The notes under the pieces were generated by a model, which had not been told where the DNA came from, searched no databases, and was given only the letters and a program-made list of their open reading frames with translations. Both the position numbers and the translations under genes were made by a program. A stretch of 21,385 nt of DNA from NCBI GenBank assembly GCA_900765975.1, contig CAAFTS010000023.1, forward strand, positions 1-21,385, read 5' to 3'. Shown piece after piece: positions 9,258 through 15,249 of this stretch. How positions within the stretch are numbered: position 1 is the stretch's first letter; each line of letters opens with the position of its first letter. The DNA is from Lachnospiraceae bacterium (GTDB lineage: Bacteria; Bacillota; Clostridia; Lachnospirales; Lachnospiraceae).

Positions 9258-9950
9258 CTAAATAACAGCAAAAATAGTTTTTATCATAATTTTCCACTCT
9301 TTAAAATATGTAAATTTTTGCATATAGTCCAAATTCCACCGCATCTTCCCCGGCAACACCCGCTCCACATAAACCTCATCTGCACTCAATCCCTCTTCCA
9401 TTCCCTCCGCGATGAGCTTATCTTCATCCTTAAACTCAATACTGGCCTCCGAGGTCACCCCCGCCGGCAGCAGCAGCGTCGCATACATCTCTTTTGTATA
9501 CTGTTTCACATACTTAGGAACCTCGGGCCGGGTTCCGACAAATGTCATCTCACCCTTCCAGATATTGATAAGCTGAGGCAGTTCGTCCAGGCGGCAGCCT
9601 CTGAGTTTTTTTCCGGCATTGGTAATTCTGGAATCGCCGCCTACAGTCACCAGGCTTCCGATTTGGTCTGCATTCTGAACCATAGTGCGAAACTTGTAAA
9701 TCCGAAATCTTCGTCCATACTGTGTCACCCGTTCCTGGCGGTAGAATACCGGCCCTACTGAGTCCCGCTTGATCCAGATGGCCAGCGTCAAGAATACTGG
9801 CGATAAAATAATCAGCATGACGGACGACATCACAAAATCAAAAGTTCGCTTTACCAGCAGGCCGAACCAATGTTTTTTTAATACCTCATAATAAGGCCTG
9901 ACTTCTTCCGTACGCATAAATCCAGGCAGTTGTTCCCATCTGTAAAGCAT
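9258..9950 (-). CDS. Initiating phosphoglycosyl transferase, PglC/WbaP C-domain type (bacterial sugar transferase)
   Basis: 230 residues from the ATG at 9948-9950, placed by a GAGGAG ribosome site; an in-frame GTG eight codons upstream precedes that site. One re-entrant hydrophobic segment (about 36-60) with the SP of VMLIILSPVFLTLAIWI is followed by the catalytic domain: RRFRIYKFRTM, with KFRTM at 86-90; RLDELPQLINIWKGEM, with the D122-E123 pair expected for catalysis; and GTRPEVPKYV. Such enzymes transfer sugar-1-phosphate from a UDP-sugar to undecaprenyl phosphate, starting the repeat unit at the membrane. The last 25-30 codons are AT-rich while the rest is near 50% GC, so a composition boundary falls inside this gene. 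Identity of the first sugar is not readable. Confidence 0.93.
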   Translation of the reverse strand: MLYRWEQLPGFMRTEEVRPYYEVLKKHWFGLLVKRTFDFVMSSVMLIILSPVFLTLAIWIKRDSVGPVFYRQERVTQYGRRFRIYKFRTMVQNADQIGSLVTVGGDSRITNAGKKLRGCRLDELPQLINIWKGEMTFVGTRPEVPKYVKQYTKEMYATLLLPAGVTSEASIEFKDEDKLIAEGMEEGLSADEVYVERVLPGKMRWNLDYMQKFTYFKEWKIMIKTIFAVI

Positions 9951-10024
9951 GTTTTTCTCCTCAACCTTTTTCACAACCTTTTCATTTTCACCGTCTTGAT
10001 TTAGCTGTTTTATATCCCCCTCTG

Positions 10025-11278
10025 CTATTTCAATCCGCCTATTTCTCTATCCATATCCATTTTTACCAATTTCCGATAACATCCCTTAAACGTATCTATC
10101 ACAGCCTCCGCCTGCTCATCCGTCAGGCAGGTATGCAGCGGCAGCGTAATCTCATTCTCAAACTGCCGATATGCATTTGGATAATCCTTAATGTCAAACC
10201 CCAGCTTTTTATAGGCCGTGTGCATTGGCAGCGGCTTATAGTGGACATTGGCCGCCACTCCGGCCTCGGCCATATCTATAATCAGCTGATTACGGAATTC
10301 GAGTCCTTTTCCGTTCAGACGGACCAGGCAAAGATGATAACTGGAATGAACCTCTTCGCCGTTCTCTGCCTTGTCATGCATAAGCATATCAACCGGCAGC
10401 TCGCTCAGTCCTCCTCTGTATTTCTCAAGTATCTCTTTCCTGCGCGCAAGTATCCCCGGATATCTCCGCATCTGAGCCAATCCAATCCCTGCCATAATGT
10501 CAGTCATGTTGCATTTATAGGCAGGCATTACAATGTCGTATTCCCAGGCCCCCAGCTTTGTCTTGGCCAGGGCATCTTTGTTTTGTCCGTGAAGAGACAG
10601 AAGCATAAACTGGTTATAAATCCAATCGTTATCGATGCCCGGAATCTCCCGCCAGACAAGCGCGCCGCCCTCTGCTGTGGTCAGGTTTTTCACGGCGTGG
10701 AAGGAAAAGCTGGTGAAATCGGCTACTTCGCCGCACATTTTTCCATCTCTGGAAGCTCCGAATGCATGGGCGGCGTCATCCAGGACAATCACTCGGCCGA
10801 ATTTTTCCTGTATTTCATTGGACGGATGAAACAGACCTTTCTTCCTCTCCACAATCTCAAATATCCGCCGGTAGTCGCACATGACTCCTGCAATATCCAC
10901 CGGAATGATCACCTTTGTCTTATCCGTGATAGCCTTTTCCAATTTCTCATAATCCATCTCATAAGAATCGGGAGCCGTATCTACCAGAACAAGCTTCGCC
11001 CCGACGTGGCAGACCACACTGGCGCTTGCCGAATATGTATAGGCGCTTGTTATCACCTCATCCCCGGGCCCGATACCCAGAAAATGAAGCGCCAGTTCGG
11101 CACAGGCTGTAGCTGAATTTAAACACACAGCTCTCGGCGCATGGACAAATGCTGCAATCTGCTTCTCAAATTCTTTTGTCTTTGGTCCTGTAGTGATCCA
11201 CCCCGATTTCAGAGCCTCCACAACTTCATTGATTTCTTCCTCCGTGATATCCGGCGGTGAAAATGGAACTTTCAGCAT
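10025..11278 (-). CDS. DegT/DnrJ/EryC1/StrS-family PLP aminotransferase for a nucleotide sugar
   Basis: 417 residues. PFSPPDITEEEINEVVEALKSGWITTGPKTKEFE in the N-terminus is typical of the family. NSATACAELAL binds the PLP phosphate, VIVLDDAAHAFGA supplies the PLP aspartate, and SFHAVKNLTTAEGG gives the Schiff-base lysine at K197. C-terminal VHYKPLPMHTAYKKLG is also characteristic. It has an excellent ribosome site (AGGAGG) before the ATG. It transaminates a keto sugar bound to a nucleotide. Two roles fit: WbpE-like amination of the 3-keto product of the WbpB-like enzyme, or amination of a 4-keto sugar for the initiating transferase next to it (as PglE with PglC). No 4,6-dehydratase is in the window, which favours the first role weakly. 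Confidence 0.92.
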   Translation of the reverse strand: MLKVPFSPPDITEEEINEVVEALKSGWITTGPKTKEFEKQIAAFVHAPRAVCLNSATACAELALHFLGIGPGDEVITSAYTYSASASVVCHVGAKLVLVDTAPDSYEMDYEKLEKAITDKTKVIIPVDIAGVMCDYRRIFEIVERKKGLFHPSNEIQEKFGRVIVLDDAAHAFGASRDGKMCGEVADFTSFSFHAVKNLTTAEGGALVWREIPGIDNDWIYNQFMLLSLHGQNKDALAKTKLGAWEYDIVMPAYKCNMTDIMAGIGLAQMRRYPGILARRKEILEKYRGGLSELPVDMLMHDKAENGEEVHSSYHLCLVRLNGKGLEFRNQLIIDMAEAGVAANVHYKPLPMHTAYKKLGFDIKDYPNAYRQFENEITLPLHTCLTDEQAEAVIDTFKGCYRKLVKMDMDREIGGLK

Positions 11279-11562
11279 ACGCAGCTTCCTCCTTTTTATT
11301 TCAGCTTCAATTCAGCTGAGCCTTTTCTTTTATGTTTTTCCAAAAACGATAACCTGCACGCTCCGCGCACAGGTCACCGTAATCAATAAACGAGTCTGCC
11401 GAGACTGACTCTTACGCCAGATCCGGCCTTTTAGCGGCCATACTTTGGCGCACAGGCATTGGCTCATTTACAGGACGCACTTTCCAGCCAAACAAGAATC
11501 CCGTTCGCAGGATTCTCCGCCTGCGGCGGGCCGCTGTAGCGACATGATTCTTCCTGTCAAAT
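11279..11562 (-). promoter_or_regulatory. Hairpin-rich leader between loaP-2 and the biosynthetic genes
   Basis: A 284-base stretch without a gene, just after the terminator and before the aminotransferase. In the transcribed (minus) strand it forms several stem-loops: 5-bp arms at 11517-11529 (CCGCC/GGCGG), 7-bp arms at 11495-11516 (AGAATCC/GGATTCT), 4-bp GGCC arms at 11425-11439, AGTCT/AGACT at 11393-11406, a long repeat palindrome at 11347-11386, and CAGCT/AGCTG at 11302-11318 near the ribosome site. LoaP of Bacillus is known to need an RNA element in the operon leader; this is the natural place for such an element here. The specific recognition hairpin cannot be identified by eye. Confidence 0.55.
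11347..11386 (-). repeat. 40-bp palindromic repeat, copy 1
   Basis: The minus strand holds a 13-bp stem (left arm GGTGACCTGTGCG, right arm CGTGCAGGTTATC) closed with G-U wobbles around a 5-base loop. Including the TTGAT flank, it matches the plus-strand segment 17116-17155 at 36 of 40 positions. It is a dispersed intergenic palindrome, here embedded in the polysaccharide leader, so it may also act as an RNA structure in this copy. Confidence 0.8.
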
Positions 11563-11589
11563 AAAAAAAGGACCTCCTCAGTCCTTCTC
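11563..11589 (-). terminator. Intrinsic terminator overlapping the loaP-2 stop codon
   Basis: On the minus strand, arms AAGGAC (11586-11581) and GTCCTT (11573-11568) enclose a 7-base loop; the stem can extend by about two pairs including a wobble. A run of seven T follows (11569-11563). The TGA stop of loaP-2 lies in the loop. This would stop transcription before the biosynthetic genes unless RNA polymerase is modified, the situation expected for a LoaP-controlled operon. Confidence 0.82.
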
Positions 11590-12123
11590 CAACTTAATTC
11601 CCAGCATTGCGGTTTGCTGCTCTCCGCGAATCGCTGTTTCTATGAGTGCATACCGCTTTCTCAAATTCAGCCGTATGATTTTTTCCTTAAAATATTCCAG
11701 CGGCCCGTCCAGCCGCTCGATTTCTCCCTGAGCATCCAGATACACTTTCGTATTCCTAACCAGATAATAACCTGCGCCTTTGTCAGCATTATTGACGGGC
11801 GATTCATTTGCGCAGAGCAGCTCCAAAAATTTCCGTTCTTCCTCTTCCAGAGGAATAAATTCTCCCAGATTATCTCCCAGAAGCTTTGAAAATTCCGGTA
11901 TTCGTTTTAATTCATAGAATACCTCATCGGCATTCGTTAAATCTAAAAATACATAAGCTGGAAACAACGTCTCCGTCACTTCCAGCCATTCTCCTCCCAG
12001 CCTCTTAAGAAGCTGGCGCTTTAGAAAAAAGCATTCTTTATAAACAGTTTTCGGCAGCATCTTGTACACCAAGTCCACCAGTTCCTGTTCTTTCCCTGTT
12101 ATAGTTTGAATTACATACCACAT
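11578..12123 (-). CDS. loaP: LoaP-like NusG-family antiterminator, second copy (loaP-2)
   Basis: 181 residues from the ATG at 12121-12123, which has an AGGAG ribosome site 9 bases upstream. The frame is open for 32 more codons, but that extension covers the structured leader and looks non-coding. The NGN domain starts MWYVIQTITGKEQELVD and includes ETLFPAYVFLDL (51-62), the classic NusG F-P-x-Y-x-F segment. The C-terminal KOW part is LDGPLEYFKEKIIRLNLRKRYAL (138-160). LoaP proteins are NusG paralogues that make RNA polymerase read through terminators in long polysaccharide or antibiotic operons. The KOW segment is more divergent than in loaP-1 (LNLRKR instead of LDLHKR), hinting at different partners. 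A terminator overlaps its stop. Confidence 0.85.
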   Translation of the reverse strand: MWYVIQTITGKEQELVDLVYKMLPKTVYKECFFLKRQLLKRLGGEWLEVTETLFPAYVFLDLTNADEVFYELKRIPEFSKLLGDNLGEFIPLEEEERKFLELLCANESPVNNADKGAGYYLVRNTKVYLDAQGEIERLDGPLEYFKEKIIRLNLRKRYALIETAIRGEQQTAMLGIKLEKD

Positions 12124-12151
12124 TTCCAGTATCTCCTGACCCGCCTTCGCT

Positions 12152-12273
12152 GGGCTAGAGCGTGTTTGGAACATAAAGAAGCCAGTACCGGCCTTCCAAA
12201 CTGCCGATGTTGAGTTCAAAGCCTATTTTTACGTATGCTTCGCCATTTCCACAGCAAAAAGCGCTCTGAACCC
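12152..12273 (-). ncRNA. Candidate structured RNA leader of loaP-2
   Basis: The 224-base gap between the two loaP genes can fold on the transcribed strand. An outer stem pairs GGGTTCAGAGCG (12273-12262) with CGCTCTAGCCC (12162-12152), about 11 pairs with one bulge. Inside it GTTTGGAA (12201-12194) pairs perfectly with TTCCAAAC (12171-12164), with a GCCGGTACTGGC hairpin-like core. The structure ends about 29 bases before the loaP-2 ATG, close to its ribosome site. I see no T-run, so it is not a plain terminator. It could be an antitermination recognition element, an autoregulatory leader, or chance pairing. Confidence 0.4.
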
Positions 12274-12347
12274 ACTGTTCCTTATGTCCTTACCTCGTCT
12301 TCATATGCCCCACTAGCTTTATGAACACTGCGTAATTTTGTCTTAAC

Positions 12348-12857
12348 CTATTCTCCGGGCAGAATCTCAATTCCCGCCCAGATATCCTTATTCTCTTTCA
12401 CCGGTTTCAGGTTTAAAACGGCAATTCGTTTATGAAGATCTAATTTCCGTATTAAAGCTTCCTTCCCTGCAAGCGGGCCATTTACCGCCCTGAATGATCC
12501 GTTCCGAACCAATCCCCTTGACAGGCCCATATGATGGCGTTCTCCGCAAAGTGTCCGGATCATCGCCTCTTCTTCAGGCTGCACAGGGAGCAGCATATCT
12601 TCCTGAGCAAGGACATCGGTGATATCCCGATACTGTTTCAGCTCTTTCAACAGTAATTCCGGTCGGCTGCTCTGCAGAAATACGTAATCAGGAAACATCC
12701 TATAGGTATCTACATGCCACTCTCCCAGATATTTCTTCATTCTTTCGTAAGAGAATTGAAACGCATCATCAAGCGCCGGCTTCGATAAGTGATGTTTACA
12801 GGACCTGATAATAGTTTCTTCCTGACCAGACTTGCAGTGTAGTACATACCAGCCCAC
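12348..12857 (-). CDS. loaP: LoaP-like NusG-family antiterminator, first copy (loaP-1)
   Basis: 169 residues from the GTG at 12855-12857, which lies 8 bases after AAAGGGG; a GTG three codons earlier abuts that ribosome site and is unlikely. The NGN domain opens GWYVLHCKSGQEETIIRSC and contains TYRMFPDYVFLQS. The KOW-like end is VNGPLAGKEALIRKLDLHKR (125-144), matching the LoaP consensus closely. It is the first gene after the invertible segment, so its expression should depend directly on promoter orientation. It is predicted to ride on RNA polymerase and suppress termination in the operon that follows. The proteins of the two loaP genes are clearly related but not near-identical, so this is not a recent duplication. 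Confidence 0.88.
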   Translation of the reverse strand: MGWYVLHCKSGQEETIIRSCKHHLSKPALDDAFQFSYERMKKYLGEWHVDTYRMFPDYVFLQSSRPELLLKELKQYRDITDVLAQEDMLLPVQPEEEAMIRTLCGERHHMGLSRGLVRNGSFRAVNGPLAGKEALIRKLDLHKRIAVLNLKPVKENKDIWAGIEILPGE

Positions 12858-12877
12858 TGAATACACCCCTTTCTGCC

Positions 12878-12902
12878 TACAACATAATAGGTATTATGTT
12901 GT
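12878..12902 (+). repeat. Left inverted repeat of the invertible segment
   Basis: 25 bases: a leading T, then arm ACAACATAATA, centre GG, arm TATTATGTTGT. The identical sequence occurs in reverse complement at 13118-13142. Each copy is itself a perfect palindrome except for the central GG (CC in the other copy), the layout of a tyrosine recombinase crossover site with two inverted binding arms. Confidence 0.92.
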
Positions 12903-13117
12903 TAGAGCCGGGAATCAAAGTGGACATGGCAGAATATGGCTTGTACAAATGCTGCTGGAAGGTGTAATATAAAAAAATAAGGAAATCTATAGATTTTGTT
13001 ATGGACACAATTTTGGCTTTCATATTTTTTAATTAAGATATTTGTAAAGATTTCCGGTTGAAAGCCCATAAAACATGTGGTAAGATTGTTACAGCCGTCA
13101 GGATAGTGTATCATTTG
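12903..13117. mobile_element. Invertible promoter segment (215 bp)
   Basis: An AT-rich stretch with no credible gene, lying between the inverted repeats. The tyrosine recombinase gene lies 66 bp beyond the right repeat, and loaP-1 starts 21 bp left of the left repeat. The only strong promoter inside points rightward, away from the polysaccharide operon. Inversion between the repeat centres would move its start point to about 12927 on the minus strand, some 70 bases before the loaP-1 GTG. Invertible promoters with these parts control capsules and surface proteins in several gut bacteria; that this one flips is inferred, not seen. Confidence 0.82.
13058..13086 (+). promoter_or_regulatory. Promoter inside the invertible segment, facing away from the capsule operon
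   Basis: The -35 is TTGAAA at 13058-13063, the spacer is exactly 17 bases, and the -10 is TAAGAT at 13081-13086 preceded by TGG (extended -10). The predicted start is near 13093. In this orientation it reads through the right repeat toward the 3' end of the recombinase gene, antisense to it. Confidence 0.65.
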
Positions 13118-13142
13118 ACAACATAATACCTATTATGTTGTA
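13118..13142 (-). repeat. Right inverted repeat of the invertible segment
   Basis: Exact reverse complement of 12878-12902 over 25 bases; homology stops on both sides. Centre-to-centre distance of the two sites is 239 bp. Confidence 0.92.
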
Positions 13143-13207
13143 TCTCCCATTCCAATCCCAAACCATTATTCACAAACACAATTTCGGACCGCATCCCCCC
13201 TTTCCCT

Positions 13208-14107
13208 TCAAATCACCAGACCGAGCAGTTCCATCTGTCTTCTGTACTCTTTCCCTGAAGTAGCCGTATAAATTCTCGTAGTTTCAATACTGCTGTGACC
13301 CATGATATCGGCCAGTTTTACCACGTCCTTTTTCAACTCATAGAAGGTTCTGGCAAAAAGGTGGCGCAGATTGTGGGGAAATATCTTCTGCCATTCTACA
13401 TCTGCCTCCCCGCATAGTTTTTTCATCTCACGCCAGACATTACTCCGATCCACTCCTTTTCCTGTTTTGGTAATAAACACTTCTCCTGTTTTTAATTTCC
13501 GTTCTCTTATATATAGAAGAAGCTGCTTTTGCAGTTTGCTGCCGATGAAAACGATCCTGTTCTTTCCTTTATTATAGATACAGAGTTTCCCCTTCCGAAC
13601 CGACTCCACCGTGACCGATTTCAGCTCGCTGATGCGAAGCCCCAGACCGCAAAGAGTCTGAAGAATCAGCGAAAGCTGCCTCTTCCCCATGTTCTGTGCA
13701 GCCCGCACCAGGCGGTAATATTCCTTTTTATTAAGCTCCCGCTGTTCCTCGCAGAACATCTGCCTTTGAATCTTGACTGGCTTTACACGAAAATCCGTCC
13801 AGTCCATAAAGCTGAAAAAGCTGTTGAGAGCCGCCAGCATCGAATTGACGCTCCTGACATGATAAATGGTGAGGAGATTACGTTTAAACTCAATAACCTT
13901 TTCTTTCGTAACCGCTTTCCGGCTTGTATCCGCTGCGCTGTTCCAATCCGCCTCACAACTCTGCTCCCTACGGACAAATGCTTCAAACACCCTGACATCA
14001 TGCAGATATTTGTCTACCGTCGCCTTAGCCCGCTCTTCTTTTATCAAATATTCCTTATACCTTTGCAGCGCTTCTTTATCCAGAAACCTGCTGCCCTCTT
14101 CTGTCAC
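13208..14107 (-). CDS. Tyrosine recombinase (site-specific invertase of the adjacent promoter switch)
   Basis: 299 residues from the GTG at 14105-14107, which follows AGAAGGGAG at good spacing; a TTG twelve codons earlier lies before that site. An N-terminal SAM-like core-binding domain (about 10-105) is followed by the catalytic domain with the complete active site: R158 in LCGLGLRISELK, the lysine in NKGKNR (K180 or K182), H245 and R248 in PHNLRHLFA, H271 in MGHSS, and the nucleophile Y280 in ETTRIYT. Length is that of Xer/RecV-like single-protein recombinases; no phage or conjugative genes accompany it, so a dedicated invertase is the best reading. It is transcribed toward the switch. An integrase remnant is less likely because the gene is intact and abuts paired sites. 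Confidence 0.92.
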   Translation of the reverse strand: MTEEGSRFLDKEALQRYKEYLIKEERAKATVDKYLHDVRVFEAFVRREQSCEADWNSAADTSRKAVTKEKVIEFKRNLLTIYHVRSVNSMLAALNSFFSFMDWTDFRVKPVKIQRQMFCEEQRELNKKEYYRLVRAAQNMGKRQLSLILQTLCGLGLRISELKSVTVESVRKGKLCIYNKGKNRIVFIGSKLQKQLLLYIRERKLKTGEVFITKTGKGVDRSNVWREMKKLCGEADVEWQKIFPHNLRHLFARTFYELKKDVVKLADIMGHSSIETTRIYTATSGKEYRRQMELLGLVI

Positions 14108-14212
14108 AAACGACCACTCCCTTCTACATATGCCGCAAACCAATGGCCTTCACTATCAAGGACGTTTTATCATCCTGACATTTATTTTATCATAATAAAA
14201 ACGGAAAGGCAG

Positions 14213-14242
14213 ATTATAAATGGTTCCAGGACCATTGATACA
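14213..14242 (-). promoter_or_regulatory. Possible recombinase promoter with palindrome in the spacer
   Basis: On the minus strand TATAAT (14218-14213) is preceded at 19 bases by TTGTAT. The spacer is filled by an inverted repeat, AATGGT (14219-14224) and ACCATT (14231-14236) around 6 bases. A long spacer with a central palindrome is the arrangement of MerR-type activated promoters, but the -35 match is weak. The predicted start is about 100 bases before the recombinase GTG. Confidence 0.35.
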
Positions 14243-14249
14243 AACTTAA

Positions 14250-14290
14250 CTAATAAAATCGACGTTTATTAGACCACGCCCGGTTATAAT
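14250..14290 (+). promoter_or_regulatory. Promoter and palindromic operator candidate of the MoxR/VWA operon
   Basis: A perfect -10 TATAAT at 14285-14290 has no recognisable -35. Perfect 8-bp arms CTAATAAA (14250-14257) and TTTATTAG (14265-14272) with a 7-base spacer occupy the -35 position. A regulator bound here could activate or block this promoter. Confidence 0.45.
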
Positions 14291-14327
14291 GAGCATATAA
14301 AGTTAAAATGTGAAGGAGGATATTATC

Positions 14328-15236
14328 ATGGAATTATATATACAGGAAGAACAAATCAGTGTGCATTTACAAAAGCGGCTCGAGCGCTTCCGGGCTGATT
14401 ATCCGGTAGCGGATGAGGTGAAAAGGCGCGTCTCCAAACCGGATATGCCCTTCTTCGGAAAAGAGATTCTTGAGATGGCTGTTTCCGCCCTGCTGGAGGG
14501 TGAAAATATCCTGCTTTGCGGCGATAAGGCAACCGGCAAGAATATTTTGGCGGAAAACCTGGCATGGATGTTCGGAAGGCCCGTATACAACATGTCCTTC
14601 CATGTGAATACGGACAGCGGCAGCCTGATCGGAAGTGATACCTTCGTCGACAACGAAGTAAAGCTGCGCAAAGGCCCGGTCTATCAGTGTGCGGCCTACG
14701 GCGGATTTGGCATCCTGGATGAAATCAACATGGCAAAAAACGACGCCGTCTCTGTTCTTCACGCTACGCTGGATTACCGCCGTATCATCGATGTGCCGGG
14801 CTATGACAGGATCGAGCTTCATCCCGCCGCCCGCTTTATCGGCACAATGAATTACGGTTATGCCGGAACAAAGGAACTCAATGAGGCCCTTGTCTCACGT
14901 TTTATGGTTATCAACATGCCAACACTTACACAGGATGATTTGATAAAAATACTGGATACCGCCGTTCCCGGCGCCACATCTGCCTCGCTGGAACAGTTTG
15001 CCGGCCTCTTTCTTGATCTTCAGACAAAAGCGAAAAATGGAGAGATTTCCACCAAACCGGTGGATTTGCGCGGCATGATTGGTTCCCTGAAGCTGATACG
15101 CGGAGGACTCACCCCCAAAGCAGCCGTTACCATGGGCATAACCAATACATGTTTCGATGGATTTGAACAGGAGATTGTGGACGACATCGTCCTGACCCGG
15201 ATTCCCGAATCCTGGAGCAGCAGGGACGTATTTTAG
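14328..15236 (+). CDS. MoxR-type AAA+ ATPase
   Basis: 302 residues from the ATG at 14328-14330, set by a GAAGGAGG ribosome site; an in-frame GTG six codons upstream lies inside that site. Walker A is GDKATGKN (65-72), with asparagine where Ser/Thr is usual; Walker B is ILDE (129-132); sensor 1 is GTMNYG with N175; the probable arginine finger is R191 in VSRF. LDYRRIIDVPGYD is the pre-sensor insert typical of the MoxR/NorQ branch. MoxR ATPases act as chaperone-like remodelers together with a VWA partner, which follows 13 bases downstream. The client is unknown. The gene is divergent from the recombinase and of higher GC than the capsule genes, so it is probably ordinary chromosome flanking the locus. 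Confidence 0.88.
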   Translation: MELYIQEEQISVHLQKRLERFRADYPVADEVKRRVSKPDMPFFGKEILEMAVSALLEGENILLCGDKATGKNILAENLAWMFGRPVYNMSFHVNTDSGSLIGSDTFVDNEVKLRKGPVYQCAAYGGFGILDEINMAKNDAVSVLHATLDYRRIIDVPGYDRIELHPAARFIGTMNYGYAGTKELNEALVSRFMVINMPTLTQDDLIKILDTAVPGATSASLEQFAGLFLDLQTKAKNGEISTKPVDLRGMIGSLKLIRGGLTPKAAVTMGITNTCFDGFEQEIVDDIVLTRIPESWSSRDVF

Positions 15237-15249
15237 AAATGAGGCGAGC

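Noticed and set aside
10133..11116. A 327-codon plus-strand open frame opposite the aminotransferase.
   Set aside because: It is antisense to a gene with complete PLP enzyme motifs, and its composition (many His, Cys, Pro) is typical of a shadow frame.
12124..12219. A 32-codon N-terminal extension of loaP-2.
   Set aside because: NusG-type domains begin at the MWYV motif, which has its own ribosome site; the extension overlaps the predicted RNA stems.
13019..13048. A second promoter-like pair inside the invertible segment pointing toward loaP-1 (TTTACA, 18 bases, TATGAA, minus strand).
   Set aside because: The -10 lacks the final T and has no extended element, so it is clearly weaker than the opposite promoter. 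It is kept as a caveat: if active, the sequenced orientation would not be fully OFF.
12902..13114. A 70-codon open frame on the minus strand inside the invertible segment.
   Set aside because: It covers the promoter segment, has no ribosome site, and its protein has no recognisable features; orientation change would disconnect it from any signals.
12878..13142. Attachment sites of an integrated element or a MITE bounded by terminal repeats.
   Set aside because: The repeats are exact, close together, bracket a promoter, and sit between a recombinase and an operon start; there are no cargo genes or target duplications.
13529..14272. A 247-codon plus-strand open frame opposite the recombinase.
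   Set aside because: It is a shadow of the recombinase, which has a complete active site; no ribosome site or family features.
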